This document shows positions 21,585 through 32,100 of a stretch of 64,000 nt of DNA, in pieces. Numbering within the stretch: the stretch's first letter is position 1; each line of letters starts with the position of its first letter. The DNA lies in assembly GCF_963855985.1 (NCBI RefSeq), contig NC_087118.1, positions 2,542,001 to 2,606,000 of the forward strand. Reading direction: 5' to 3'. A model generated the notes under the pieces. That model was not told the DNA's origin and did no database searches. It saw nothing but the letters and a program-made list of their open reading frames with translations. This DNA is from Ostrinia nubilalis. Its lineage: Eukaryota; Arthropoda; Insecta; Lepidoptera; Crambidae. The translations under genes were made by a program, and so were the position numbers.

Positions 21585-22628
21585 ATGGAACGAAATTTAA
21601 AGGAACAAATAGTAAAATCTGCTGCAGCTGTAAAAAGAAAAGTAGAAATGATTAAAGATGTAAAAAATTCAAATGATATGGCTTTGGACACAATATTTAA
21701 ACCTATCATTAACCCGCTGAAACTATTAACAAACCAAACTGATGAAAAACGTCTTATAAATGAAGGATTGGAGCAAAATTCAGAAGCTAAAAGAGCTAAA
21801 TACAGTGAAAGTGAAGCATCAAATACTTCTACTGAAGATTATGAAGATCGTGACAATGATGAAGACGATTTAGATAATATAGATGTTTGCAAAACATCTA
21901 ACAAAACCCTTACTACATCGCCCTCGGTGGATTACGATGTCCATGAAAACTCATTTAAATCTCTTCAATCGTCACCGAGTATCAATAACGAATCTTTATC
22001 ATGGTCGGTGTCATCTGAAGTGATGAGTGATGTACCTTATGGTATTAGAAATGTAAAGGGAAAGCTGATGCTCGGCAATACGCGTGTTCATGATGATGAT
22101 CGCATTTTGAAAATTGGAAACCGTAGCCTAAAAAAAACTCCTGGCTTAAAAGAATTATTGTACAAAAAAACTCCAGATTTAAAAATGATTACAAATGAGG
22201 ACTTACAAAATTATAAATTAGTACTTATAGATACCAATGCACACAAACGAAACTGTGATGCATCAAAACCAATAAACAGTAACAAAGGATTTAAATATAT
22301 GAACGTGATCAAACCTTTGTTTAAGTTCTCTAGAAGTCACACAAGTAGTGTAGAAAGTCTCCCACGAGGTGAAGGTGTCGATATTTTGAAAGAAGTTAAG
22401 AAGGATACTGATTTGGTTTATTGGGATGATCCAAATGAATTAGTGGAAAGGTTAAAATTACTATTTGGGTCATGGGCAGCTGGTAACACTGGAGTACAAA
22501 ATGAAATTTATTCAATAATAGAGGAATTGCATGAAGCTGGTATCATAAAAGATATAAAATATATAAAGCTCCCAACAGGAGGGTTTGGCAGTACTATTAC
22601 ACTACAGAAGCCGAGCAGACGGCAATGA
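21585..22628 (+). CDS. Polinton protein with C-terminal DUF8207-like domain
   Basis: 347 aa from ATG 21585. The N-terminus is helical and Lys-rich, residues 75-105 are very acidic (EDYEDRDNDEDDLDN), and the middle is low complexity. The conserved C-terminal part has VPYGIRNVKGKLMLG and YWDDPNELVERLKLL, then AAGNTGVQNEI and a short tail. That YWDDPNEL block is a hallmark of a Polinton ORF in many invertebrates, which I recall as DUF8207. The role is not established; a virion or morphogenesis role is plausible from the neighbours. Its stop overlaps the next start as ATGA. Confidence 0.75.
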   Translation: MERNLKEQIVKSAAAVKRKVEMIKDVKNSNDMALDTIFKPIINPLKLLTNQTDEKRLINEGLEQNSEAKRAKYSESEASNTSTEDYEDRDNDEDDLDNIDVCKTSNKTLTTSPSVDYDVHENSFKSLQSSPSINNESLSWSVSSEVMSDVPYGIRNVKGKLMLGNTRVHDDDRILKIGNRSLKKTPGLKELLYKKTPDLKMITNEDLQNYKLVLIDTNAHKRNCDASKPINSNKGFKYMNVIKPLFKFSRSHTSSVESLPRGEGVDILKEVKKDTDLVYWDDPNELVERLKLLFGSWAAGNTGVQNEIYSIIEELHEAGIIKDIKYIKLPTGGFGSTITLQKPSRRQ

Positions 22629-22975
22629 ATATAGATAAATTTGGTCATCACATTCATAAGCGTTTACGATTGTCTGAGTTTACTAATATTCTTACTGATG
22701 ACACATTAGTAAGGTCAGATGCAGGCGACTTTGATTTAAAATCATCGAGATTAAAAGGATTACCAACCCCTAGAAAAGATGATGAGGCTGTAAATAAAGA
22801 GTATGTGGATAAATGTGTTCAAGATTTTAAAAATGAATTGAAAACCATTCAAAGTAATATTAAGAAGTATCTTAATAATTTGGAAAAATTAACTACTAAT
22901 AATTTATCTACATTTTATTACACAAAAGAAGAAATCGATCGGATGATTGCAGCAAAATCTATCAAGAATGAGTAA
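22625..22975 (+). CDS. Small Polinton protein with tail-fibre-like DEAVNKEYVD motif
   Basis: 116 aa starting in the ATGA overlap with the preceding gene. The segment LPTPRKDDEAVNKEYVDKC resembles the Pro-Thr...DAVNK.YVD repeat of phage tail-fibre and similar virion proteins and is followed by a coiled-coil-like region (residues 65-100). A homologue accompanies many Polinton integrases. It is probably a virion-associated or trimeric fibre-like protein. Its stop overlaps the integrase ATG (ATGAGTAA at 22968). Confidence 0.65.
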   Translation: MNIDKFGHHIHKRLRLSEFTNILTDDTLVRSDAGDFDLKSSRLKGLPTPRKDDEAVNKEYVDKCVQDFKNELKTIQSNIKKYLNNLEKLTTNNLSTFYYTKEEIDRMIAAKSIKNE

Positions 22976-23898
22976 ACAAGATATAGTCAACGAGCTACAC
23001 AAAGCAGCGAGAAGAAATTTCATCCGCCGACATACGATTATTAAAGGGATAGATGATTTATGGCAAGCTGACCTTATGGATTTTCAAAAATATTCATCAT
23101 TTAATAAAGGATATAAATATGTTCTAGTTGTAATTGATGCTTTTTCAAAATACGTATGGGTTAGACCGTTGAAGTCCAAATCCAAACAAAGTGTTACGAA
23201 TGCAATGAGAAGTATATTTATCGAATCAACAAGAAAGCCTAAACATTTGCAAACAGATCTGGGTACAGAGTTTTATAACGATTGTTTTAAACAGTTAACA
23301 AAAAGTTATAACATAAATCATTATTCCACATACTCGATTAAAAAGGCGGCAATTGTAGAACGAGTAATAAGAACGATAAAATCTCATCTCTACAAAGTAT
23401 TTAGTTTATGCGGTCGTTATCAATGGTTTAAAAATAATTTAGATGCAGTTGTACAGCAGTACAATAACACTTTTCATCGGGTTACTAAATTCAAACCAAT
23501 AAATGTTAATAATTCCAATGAGACTCGTTAGATCTAATATTATCAAAAGCCAGATTCCACAAACGCGTAAACGGTCAACTTTTCAAGTTGGCGACTTTGT
23601 TCGTATAAGTAAATTCAAAGGAGATTTTTATAAAGGTTATACACCTAATTGGTCTACCGAAATTTTTCGTATCATAAAAATTAAACAAACAAATCCTCAA
23701 ACGTATCAAATTGAAGATAAACACAATCAAATTATTCTTGGTTCTTTTTACGGATATGAATTACAAAAAACTAAACTGCCTGATCTTTATCTTATCGAGA
23801 AAGTTATAAAAAGGAAAGGAAACAAACTTTTTGTTAAATGGTTGGGCTTAAGTGATAAGGAAAACAGTTGGGTTGACAAAAGTGAATGTGTGGTGTAG
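22968..23898 (+). pseudogene. Polinton integrase (DDE core, chromodomain), frameshifted
   Basis: Starts at ATG 22968, overlapping the previous stop. It begins with an N-terminal HKAARRNF motif. The catalytic triad is visible: D in LWQADLMDF, D in LQTDLGTEFYND, E in AAIVERVIRTIK. The first frame stops at 23531. The C-terminal part runs in another frame from about 23503 to 23898 with FQVGDFVRISKFKG and a chromodomain-like LFVKWLGLSDKENSWV. One indel near 23510-23530 therefore separates core from C-terminus. The retroviral-type integrase inserts the element and makes the 6-bp duplications. The chromodomain is typical of Polinton integrases and may bind modified histones. Confidence 0.88.
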
Positions 23899-23947
23899 GT
23901 ATATAAATAAATCATAAATTCTCCTATAACTCACTTTATGATAATCA

Positions 23948-24676
23948 ATGAAGGGAGGCAGTGGTATAATTAATACATTGATAGATCATTTACCGTTTGA
24001 GTTACATTTACCTGGTTATCAATTTTGTGGTCCTGGAACTAAACTTCAGAAACGATTACTTCAAGGCGATCGAGGGATCAACAAATTGGACGAGGCTTGT
24101 ATGCACCACGATATTGCTTATTTGAATAAAGACTCTGGTGTTCGACAAAAGGCTGATTTAGAATTGTTAAATATGGCTAAGAAAAGACTAAAATCAAAAG
24201 ATGTTGGAAAAGGAGAAAAAATAGCTTCATGGATAGTTAAAAATGCGATGAAAGCTAAAATCAGAGCCGGTGGAGGCATAACATCATTTAAGAAAGGGAT
24301 AAAGAAAATAAAATTAAAATTAAAAAAACTGAAATCTAAAGATAATAACTCGGCTATAAAATATGCTTATGCAGCTGCAAAAAAACTTTTCGGTAGCAAA
24401 AAAGGAATACGATTACCTCGATGTATTCCTCTTCCAAAATCTGGAGGACTTTTACCACTTATTCCTATATTTGCGGGGTTATCAGCTTTAGGTTCTCTTG
24501 CGGGAGGTGCAGCTGGTATAGCAAAAGCTGTTAATGATTCTAAAGCCGCACAAAAGAGTCTAATGGAATCAGAAAGGCACAACAGAATGATGGAAGCGGT
24601 AGCCCTTGGAAAAGGACTGTATATAAAACCTCATAAAAAAGGAGCTGGTTTATATCTCAATCCGTCAAAAAACTAA
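23948..24676 (+). CDS. VP1-like capsid protein with phospholipase A2 domain
   Basis: 242 aa. Residues about 15-75 hold a parvovirus-VP1-type secreted PLA2 fold: LPGYQFCGPGTKL as the calcium loop, then DEACMHHDIAY with the catalytic His-Asp. Next come a Lys-rich basic stretch (near residues 90-140), a Gly/Ala-rich hydrophobic segment near residues 178-200 and a C-terminal GxGLYLNPSKN. In parvoviruses this domain helps virions breach endosomal membranes; here a similar role is inferred. Such PLA2 proteins are reported in adintovirus-like Polintons. The key His-Asp pair is intact. Confidence 0.85.
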   Translation: MKGGSGIINTLIDHLPFELHLPGYQFCGPGTKLQKRLLQGDRGINKLDEACMHHDIAYLNKDSGVRQKADLELLNMAKKRLKSKDVGKGEKIASWIVKNAMKAKIRAGGGITSFKKGIKKIKLKLKKLKSKDNNSAIKYAYAAAKKLFGSKKGIRLPRCIPLPKSGGLLPLIPIFAGLSALGSLAGGAAGIAKAVNDSKAAQKSLMESERHNRMMEAVALGKGLYIKPHKKGAGLYLNPSKN

Positions 24677-25062
24677 TTAAGCGGCTACCTAGACGTGCGC
24701 TCACTAACCTGGATATATTAGAACATGCTAGTGATATTCCATTCTTTCGTGGTGTATTCATGCGAGATACATTACCTGCGAAACCAAATAAGATAGAATG
24801 TGCTATCATGAATTTAGATATTAACAAAAATCCTGGAACACATTGGGTGGCCTTTGTAAAGCAATATGATTACGTTGAATATTATGACAGTTTTGGTAAT
24901 TTAAAACCACCGTTGGAATTAGTCAAATATTTTAATAATTTACCTATAAACTATAATTATGTACGATATCAAGCCTTTGGTACAATAAACTGTGGTCATT
25001 TGTGTTTGAAATTTTTAAGGAATTATTGGAAAAAACATTTATATAATGAAATTTATAAATAA
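24661..25062 (+). CDS. Polinton maturation protease (adenovirus-type cysteine protease)
   Basis: The frame is open through the 3' end of the PLA2 gene; the first ATG in the conserved part is at 24760, but the family-typical segment ALTNLDILEHA, IPFFRGVFMRD starts upstream near 24697, so the true start probably overlaps the previous gene. Catalytic elements: His in GTHWVAFV, an acidic residue in YYDSFGN, Cys in NCGHLCLKFL. This matches the His-Asp/Glu-Cys arrangement of adenovirus-type proteases that cleave capsid precursors. Its 3' end overlaps the penton-type gene. Confidence 0.85.
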   Translation, partial: SVKKLIKRLPRRALTNLDILEHASDIPFFRGVFMRDTLPAKPNKIECAIMNLDINKNPGTHWVAFVKQYDYVEYYDSFGNLKPPLELVKYFNNLPINYNYVRYQAFGTINCGHLCLKFLRNYWKKHLYNEIYK

Positions 25063-25078
25063 AAGTATCAGTATAATA

Positions 25079-25750
25079 ATGTCTTTCACTGTGTCTATAA
25101 CCGGAACAGGAGCCTCCTTAACAACAAATTATTCACCAACTTTAGAGCTTCGAGAGGACTACGAATGCGGTCTTTTATGTTTTTCAACCTTCAATTCAAT
25201 TCCCAACATAGATGAAAGAAACAACAAGTTTTACTATGGTGAAAATGAGATCATCGAAATTCCTGAAGGGTCTTACGAGCTTCAGGATATTTGTGATTAT
25301 TTAAAAAATAACATCAAAAACACTACATTAAATCTTACTTGCAATAATAACACATTGAAAACAAATATTTATTGTTCTGAAGACGTTCATTTTAATAAAA
25401 GTGGCTCAATTGGTAAAATATTAGGTTTTGGAATGGAAACAATAAATGCAAATATAAGTACTGAATCAAAGTATCCTGTGAGCATTCTATCAACAACCAT
25501 TGTGAGGATCGAATGCGATGTAGTCAGTGGTTCATTTGTGAACGGGAAAGCAAGCCATATAATTTATGAATTCGTGCCTAATGTACCACCTGGTTATCGA
25601 ATAATTGAAATACCTAAAAATTTGATTTATTTTCCTGTCAACCAAAGTTCTATAAGTGCTATCAGCATCAGGCTGTTGGACGCTGAAAACAAAGAGATAA
25701 ACTTACGAGGTGAAGAAGTACAACTGTATTTACATTTCAGAAAAAAATGA
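25079..25750 (+). CDS. Minor capsid (penton-like, single jelly-roll)
   Basis: About 223 aa from ATG 25079 (MSFTVSITGTGASL); an in-frame ATG at 25046 overlaps the protease end. It is a beta-rich protein without transmembrane segments, starting with the SxTxxG...N.SP.L.L....E.GLL.F motif typical of Polinton penton proteins, and ending QLYLHFRKK. In Polintons this protein is predicted to occupy the capsid vertices. Its stop overlaps the next ATG (ATGA at 25747). Confidence 0.75.
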   Translation: MSFTVSITGTGASLTTNYSPTLELREDYECGLLCFSTFNSIPNIDERNNKFYYGENEIIEIPEGSYELQDICDYLKNNIKNTTLNLTCNNNTLKTNIYCSEDVHFNKSGSIGKILGFGMETINANISTESKYPVSILSTTIVRIECDVVSGSFVNGKASHIIYEFVPNVPPGYRIIEIPKNLIYFPVNQSSISAISIRLLDAENKEINLRGEEVQLYLHFRKK

Positions 25751-25893
25751 TTAACTTCAATAAAAATCCTTCTACATTGCTTACTCCAGTCAGTTCTAAA
25801 AGAACATTCCAGAAAGACAGACCGCTTCAGCTAAAAAAGAAGCTAACCAAGACCAATAAAGAATTTCTCAAATTAATTGGTTTAATAAAATGA
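25747..25893 (+). CDS. Small conserved Polinton ORF (48 aa)
   Basis: A 48-aa ORF starting in the ATGA overlap with the penton gene. It is very basic (KKKLTKTNKEFLKLIGL) and ends with a short hydrophobic segment LIGLIK. Similar short ORFs ending in FLKxLGL-like words lie between the penton and major capsid genes of related elements, from memory. The function is unknown; a basic core or minor capsid peptide is possible. Another ATG at 25890 overlaps its stop. Confidence 0.6.
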   Translation: MINFNKNPSTLLTPVSSKRTFQKDRPLQLKKKLTKTNKEFLKLIGLIK

Positions 25894-27096
25894 ATATTTT
25901 AAATATATCTCAACAAACATCATAATAACAGCATTGAAAGTTTCGAGTACCATTCGTACAAACCATACGTAACAAGTTTCAACAAGAATGATGAAATACG
26001 AATACCGATCAACCAACAAGACTTGTACGTGTTACCTTCACTTAGTAGTCTATATATCGAAGGTAAAGTAGTTGTGTATAACAGCACCACCAAAGAAAAA
26101 GTATCAAATGTACACTTCGTTAATAATCCAGGCTTCTTTCTCTTCCAAGACATAAGATATGAACTTAATGGAGTTGAAATAGATAAAATTAAGAATGCTG
26201 GTATTACTACAACAATGAAATCTTACCTATCCTTAAATGAAAATGAATCCAAATGTGGTCGAGTTTGGGGCTGGTCAACCGCGGGAACAAACAATTCTAG
26301 TGGTGGAGCATTTTCTGCATCTATACCATTAAATAGGATACTAGGATTTGCAGAGGATTATGAAAAAATTATCATTAACTGTAAACACGAGTTAGTGTTA
26401 CTGAGAAGTAATACTAACCTTAATGCGGTCAAGTTAAATGCAGGTGAAGTTGTAGATGACATAATAATCAATAAAATTATTTGGCGCGTTCCACACATCA
26501 AAGTTTCAGACCGTGAGAGGATAAACCTATTGAAACACTTGGAGAAAGATCGAGCTATTCCATTAGTGTTTCGTAATTGGGATCTGTATGAATACCCATT
26601 ACTGCCTAAAACACGTAAACATACTTGGTCAATTAAAACTTCATCGCAAATAGAAAAACCACGATTTGTTGTAATTGCCTTACAAACCAATCGCAAACAT
26701 AACGCTGTGTTGTCAATGGCAGAATTTGATCATTGTCACGTACGAGATGTAAGGGTCTTTTTAAATTCAACATATTATCCGTATGAAGGACTAAATGTCA
26801 GTTTTTCAGAAGAAAAAATTGCTTTATTATATGAACAGTATTCAAGATTTCAGCAGTCGTATCACGGACGCCGGTCAGAGCCGTTGTTGAGCTTGAAAGA
26901 ATTCAGAGACGTAGCTCCCTTATTTGTTATCGACTGTTCAAGACAACACGAAACTTTAAAAGGTTCGATCGATGTAAGAGTTGAAATTGAAACAGACCAA
27001 GAGATACCAGATCAGACAGCTGCTTATTGCTTGATTCTAAACGATTGTATATTTGAATACAAACCTTTGAGTAATATCGTTAAGAAAATATCATGA
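25890..27096 (+). pseudogene. Major capsid protein (double jelly-roll), N-terminal frameshift
   Basis: The main frame is open from 25903 to 27096 with no ATG in the expected place; the likely ATG at 25890 leads into a frame that stops after 11 codons near 25925. A one-base shift near 25912-25920 probably separates start from body. The body has IESFEYHSYKPYVTSF, DEIRIPINQQDLYVLPS, FFLFQDIRYELNG, LYEYPLLPKT and PRFVVIALQTNR, motifs of the Polinton double-jelly-roll major capsid protein. About 390 residues is shorter than some family members. Residual expression from an internal start cannot be excluded. Confidence 0.85.
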
Positions 27097-27581
27097 ATAG
27101 TAATATAATCGTAGATCTGCAAGGATTTAAAAATAGCAAAAATGAATTTATAATAAAAGAATTTGCTATAGCTACCCAAGAGCATACTCACATATTTTTG
27201 ATTAAGCCTCCATACCCATTCTCTTCATTGACTGCTGAAGAGAAAAAGCAAGTTTGCTGGATCGAAAAAAACAGAGGCTATCGATGGAGTGAAGGATATA
27301 TTGACTATAGAGAATTTCAAAGACTTATCGTACCTTATTTAAAAGGTAAATATATCTTAGTAAAAGGAGAAGAAAAGATCAAATGGGTGCATAATTTATG
27401 TAATCAAAATGACGTTTTAGACGTAACATGTTTAGGCGCTCCAAGTTTAAGTACTCTTTACCAACTTTATTGTTTTGATAACCCCACATTATTTAACTGT
27501 TTTACTCATAAGAAATATTGTGCATTAAAAAATGTGATGTGTATAAAGAAATGGTGTGTTGAAAAAAATGTAGCAGTATAA
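27093..27581 (+). CDS. Conserved arthropod transposon/virus ORF, function unknown
   Basis: 162 aa, starting in the ATGA overlap with the capsid stop. Motifs: IIVDLQGFKNSKNEFIIKE at the N-terminus, LIKPPYPFSSL, YILVKGEEKIKWV, and a C-terminal C..H..(Y)CALKNV...KKW pattern. I know this pattern from many uncharacterised insect proteins tied to mobile elements. It could be a divergent nuclease, since the DLQ, KG..K and H/C-rich tail are spaced like an exonuclease, but the first motif lacks the usual acidic pair, so I leave the function open. It is the last gene of the rightward block. Confidence 0.6.
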   Translation: MNSNIIVDLQGFKNSKNEFIIKEFAIATQEHTHIFLIKPPYPFSSLTAEEKKQVCWIEKNRGYRWSEGYIDYREFQRLIVPYLKGKYILVKGEEKIKWVHNLCNQNDVLDVTCLGAPSLSTLYQLYCFDNPTLFNCFTHKKYCALKNVMCIKKWCVEKNVAV

Positions 27582-28186
27582 TGTAAACTATTGAGTTTAA
27601 ATTATTTCTAAATCAAATCAAATCAAATAAATTTATTAAATATTTAAATTTATTAAATATTTCTAATGTACATATAATCATTTTAATTGTTTAATTCATA
27701 AAAATAATGTGTTTTGAAAAATGTATTTTGCTTAAAACATAGAGTTCTCTAAATGGATATGAAATGTTTAATAAGGTGTAATGAAATGTTAATAAACTGA
27801 TTATTTATTGATAAAAAAGGTTGTTTAATTTAACTGGAATACAAAATATGGAAATCCTAAGGCCTTTGTCCAGTAGTGGACGTCATTTGGTTGAACGAAC
27901 GATCAAAATAAGAAGACACTTGTTACTGTAAGACTATATTTTCAAAAACACTTGTAATAAAAACACATGAAATCTTAATTTTATCGTCACCAAAAGAAAA
28001 AAAGAAAGAAAATAAAATTATTGCCTGATTAAGTTAATATAATAAGTACAAAAAGACTGATAATTTTCGGTTAATGTACTACAGTGTGATTGCTTCTATT
28101 CTTATAATTACATATTAATTTACAAGTTTGCGTTACACTTTAATAAAAACTTAATACTTACATTAAAACTATACACTTAAAAAACA
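27582..28186. other. Convergent intergenic region with RTE-tail debris
   Basis: AT-rich, between convergent gene blocks. An RTE 3'-tail remnant lies at about 27850-27905 (GGCCTTTGTCCAGTAGTGG). AATAAA signals for the rightward genes occur near 27625 and 27790. The left arm of the 33-bp inverted repeat is at 28075-28107. Confidence 0.5.
28075..28107 (+). repeat. 33-bp inverted repeat, left arm
   Basis: TGTACTACAGTG and GATTGCTTCTATTCTT are the core. It matches the reverse complement of 28670-28702 at 31 of 33 positions. The two arms lie about 80 bp on each side of the 133-aa ORF. Confidence 0.75.
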
Positions 28187-28588
28187 CTAAAAGTTATCAC
28201 CACAAAGTTTTTTCGATATTTTTTGAACAAGATTGTCAGTGAGGTCCATGATTTCGTCGTATGAATCCTGGACCACGTATTGTGCGCTGATCAGCACATT
28301 ATCCTCTTGGTCGGTGATTTCTGAGGATGAAGCCGATCCCATATCACTCACAATATCAATAACTTCTATTTTGATGAGCCTCTTTCCTTTCTGATTTTTC
28401 GTTATCACATAGGATTTCGTCGGTCCTAGTCTTCTTTTTGAAACACCTTTTTTATTCTTAGGCTTTTTCACTTGTCTTTGAACAGCGTGCGCGTGGAGTC
28501 TGGAACACAGCTCCGGAAATTCTTGCGTAAATCCCTCCAGCGGATCTTGAGCGTACTGGGACAACATGATGTCAGGAGATTGAGCCAT
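28187..28588 (-). CDS. 133-aa Polinton-borne ORF of unknown function
   Basis: The minus-strand ATG at 28588 gives MAQSPDIMLSQYAQDP at the start. It has a basic central stretch (KKPKNKKGVSKRRLG), then an acidic Ser-rich region (SDMGSASSSEITDQEDN) and an amphipathic C-terminal helix (MDLTDNLVQKISKKL). No catalytic motif is recognisable. The basic-plus-acidic makeup would suit a DNA-binding or terminal-protein-like role, but that is speculation. It lies between the convergent capsid and polymerase blocks and is bracketed by 33-bp inverted repeats. The frame is intact despite frameshifts in neighbouring genes. Confidence 0.6.
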   Translation of the reverse strand: MAQSPDIMLSQYAQDPLEGFTQEFPELCSRLHAHAVQRQVKKPKNKKGVSKRRLGPTKSYVITKNQKGKRLIKIEVIDIVSDMGSASSSEITDQEDNVLISAQYVVQDSYDEIMDLTDNLVQKISKKLCGDNF

Positions 28589-28669
28589 TATCTATAACAA
28601 AATAAAGTTTCATTAGTAAAAATATTTTTAACGTAAAACAAAGTGTTACACAAACTTCGAAATAAATAC

Positions 28670-28702
28670 TTACAAGAATAGAAGCAATCGCACTGTAGTA
28701 CA
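28670..28702 (-). repeat. 33-bp inverted repeat, right arm
   Basis: Partner of 28075-28107. It is about 80 bp upstream of the 133-aa ORF start, so it could overlap that gene's promoter. Confidence 0.75.
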
Positions 28703-29105
28703 ACGTTCGTCAGAGACAAAGTGTGAATGGTAAGAAAATAACCGAGTTGAGGAATCAATCACATTTTGCTGAGTTTATAATTACCTAATATCGTCGTCAC
28801 TGACGACCTACATAATACTCAGCACGTGTAGGTACATAAACATGACAATCAGTATTGTCGAATGTTTCTTTTGCTTGAATTTTATAAATAAAAAAACAAA
28901 ATATCAATTTAATTTAGCAGGTAAGGAATTTTGTAAGAAAACCAAAAAAAAATATTCTGAAAATGATTTATTTTTATAAGTAAAAAGTAATGCTAACAGA
29001 AAATGCAATATAATATTAAATTTAACAATAAAGTCTAAAACTAACGTACCTATTTTACATAAAAAATATTTATATTTAATATTTATTTCAGCTTAAAGTT
29101 ATTTA
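28703..29105. other. Non-coding gap before the polymerase 3' end
   Basis: AT-rich; no gene seen. It would hold the polymerase 3' end and upstream sequence of the 133-aa ORF on the minus strand. Confidence 0.4.
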
Positions 29106-32100
29106 TTACAACAAAGAGCTATGCCCCCATGCCATTGTGGATATTTTGTCTTGCAATATAAAACGTTTGTCATCCGCATTTGACAAAGCAATCTTATTAA
29201 CAGTCTGTGTAAAAATATTATGCTTAATACATTTAAAGAGAATATTTTTCCTACGCACTATTTTATCGTTTAGTAATGCGTTACTATAATCAGATGCCTC
29301 CAAGTGCTTAATAACATTTTTTCTTATTCCTTTTGCCTTTTTAATGACATTAGAATCAGTTTTAATGCAATACAACTTTGATCTCAACCCTACAAATTCA
29401 GTCATTATACATCCGCCAAGTTCGTCTTTGAATAGACCAGGTACTTTTTTGTTTCGAATCGGAAGGTCATACTGATTTTTCAGAGCGTAATTACTGGTAT
29501 CGAAATATTGTAAGAAATGTTGCTTTATATCTACGTAAAAATCATTTGTTTCTATTTGGTAGATAAAGCTATCGGTGTCTGTATAGCATAGTCGTACTCT
29601 ATCTCCGTAGTGAGGCTTTATTACAGAGTAATGAAACTGGTACATGTGACTTTTAGAAAGTTCTAAAACGGCAAAGCCAATGTAAATTGGTTTATCTAAT
29701 ATAATTCTTTCCGGTTTCATTTGAATAGCCACTAAGTTTTCGGAGAAAATGGTGGCGCTATGGAAGTTTGGTCGAGAAATTAACTTTGCAGCAGAGAGAG
29801 ACCGGTTTGTTCGATTGGTATCGTCCTGCCACTGATTCACTAATTTGATGTCTACTCTACGTTCAGTGTCTTCTAATGTTTTCCCAAAAACAGAATTATT
29901 CATAAGTTTGAATAAATCTTGTTGGAATGGTGTTACTGCTTTCTTTCTCAGTTCTGTGTTAAGATTTATATATTGCGCTAAAAATTTGCTTTGTTTAAAA
30001 GTCACAACTCGATGAATTTTTTGTAAAATTAGACCATGGTTTAAACAAGTCTTTAAATGAACGTAGTGAATCACATATTGGTATTTTGAATATAAGTTTG
30101 GTACTAATTTAGAAGTTTTACCTCCCGGAGGTATGAATTTCTCCGCGCAAAATGGATAATCGTTGTGAATACAATGCAATTCTTCCGGATATAATAAATC
30201 AACTTCAAGAATAAACCCAAAATCCGCATCGTCGCGCACGTTCATAATTTGTAATTGATCAATTTCGTGCTGTTTCAAAAATCTGAAATGGGATACTGGC
30301 AAAGACTGGCACATACTATAACCATAAAGATTATTACAGTCGATATATATGAGAAATGAATCCGTTTTAGTTTCATCATAATTATCCATGTAAATATTAT
30401 TCGCCTGAGCATGTCTAGTAGAACATAAACAAATTCCACCCCGTATTCCTTTCTGTATGAGACGTATAATTTCTAAGTCAGACAATAACTCTAACTCTAC
30501 TCCTGTTTTCAGCAACATTGCGTCAAATGATAAGCTCGGAGCTGTTAAGTAAAAAGCAGGATCTAAGTGATATTGCTTTTTACAAACCGCTCTAAAATTT
30601 TCAAAGACGTCTGTTAGTAAATAGACGTCGGTTTTGAGATAAAGATCTGTATATTCTCCCATATTGCTTATGTTAAAAGTATCCCAAATCACTTGTGCAT
30701 GCATGTAATCTTCATCGCTGATACCTTCGTCAGTTAAAGTATTATAGAAGCTTTCTTTGGGAGGAAGTTGTCTCTCAGAGAACGATCTCCAAGATTTCAT
30801 GTGGTCGTAGGGATAAATACCTTTGCGAGTCATTAATTTAAATTCGTTTTCTTTAGCAAAACATTGTTTTAAGTGAATGAAATCTGCTTTGTCTAAACCG
30901 TTTGCTAATTTTTCTAAGCTTGTGCCTAGAAATTTAAACGAGTCTACAAATCTTAATTGAGCAAATTTCCCATCAGACATTTTTAAAAAATTTGTGAATG
31001 AAATATAGTTTTCTTTATTCTTAGGTATTACTTTAATAGGACCCAAACTATCAGCCAATTCCTTAATGAATAAATGACAATCATAGCCTGCTAAATTATG
31101 AAAAAAAATAGGAACTAGTTTTGGGAGACTGTACTGTAAATTGCAGTACTGGTGAGCAGCACCTCGGTAGCAGCCTGTCAAGTGACAATGGTCTCTTACT
31201 TTGTCAAATAGCAGGAGACTATTGCAAATATGACACACGTCAGCTTTGGCATGCATTTTGGCATCACTTTCGTTAAACACCATTGGCACTTCAACGTTTA
31301 AAATTTCATAAATTTTTTCTACGTCTCTATACAGACATTTGAGAAATTTTTGAACACAGTCGCGACCGCGGTACGAAATGAATCGATTAAGTTTGCTATC
31401 AAATGAGCAAACAATGCGATAAGCAAAAGCTGCTGGAATGTGTTGTGTACGATTTAACGTAAAACTACAATTTGGATCAGGCTCACAAGTCGTTATTGGT
31501 TTAAGTAGAGTTTCAAAGTCGGCGTACACCACAAAAGGAACATCCTGTTTCCGATTAAAATTTTTAAAATGAAGACAACTACCATGTTCCGGAAGCACGG
31601 TAGTCACACCGCAACAAGTGTGACTATTAAGTTTCTCTTCAGACGAAAAAAACAGCATACAATCATCACAAAAGTATATCGTGCCATGATGCTTTGTTAT
31701 TTGAGTACGAACAAGACGTGACAAATTTTTTATTAAAACATAGTGCGATTTGTTTCCCTTTTCAAGTAATAATAAATTGATCCTTGTTTTTCTTTTAAAC
31801 TCAGATCTGTAAATTGGACCCACAATGCGATTATTTTTTAAGGAATATACATTTATGGATATATTTTGATTATTTTTTTCAAATGTTCTTATATCTGTGA
31901 AAGTAACAGGGAAGTTTAGACCATCAATATTCAATACGTCTTGAAAATTAGGATAGGACGATGGACGATCTCCGTTGCGTTTTGCAGGATAAAGGGCTGC
32001 GACAACGCTCCATAAAAAACAAAAGCTATCTTTGTTTTGGATATTGATGCATGCTTTTTTCTTTTTTAAATATAATGGCAAATCCATATAACTAGAACCT

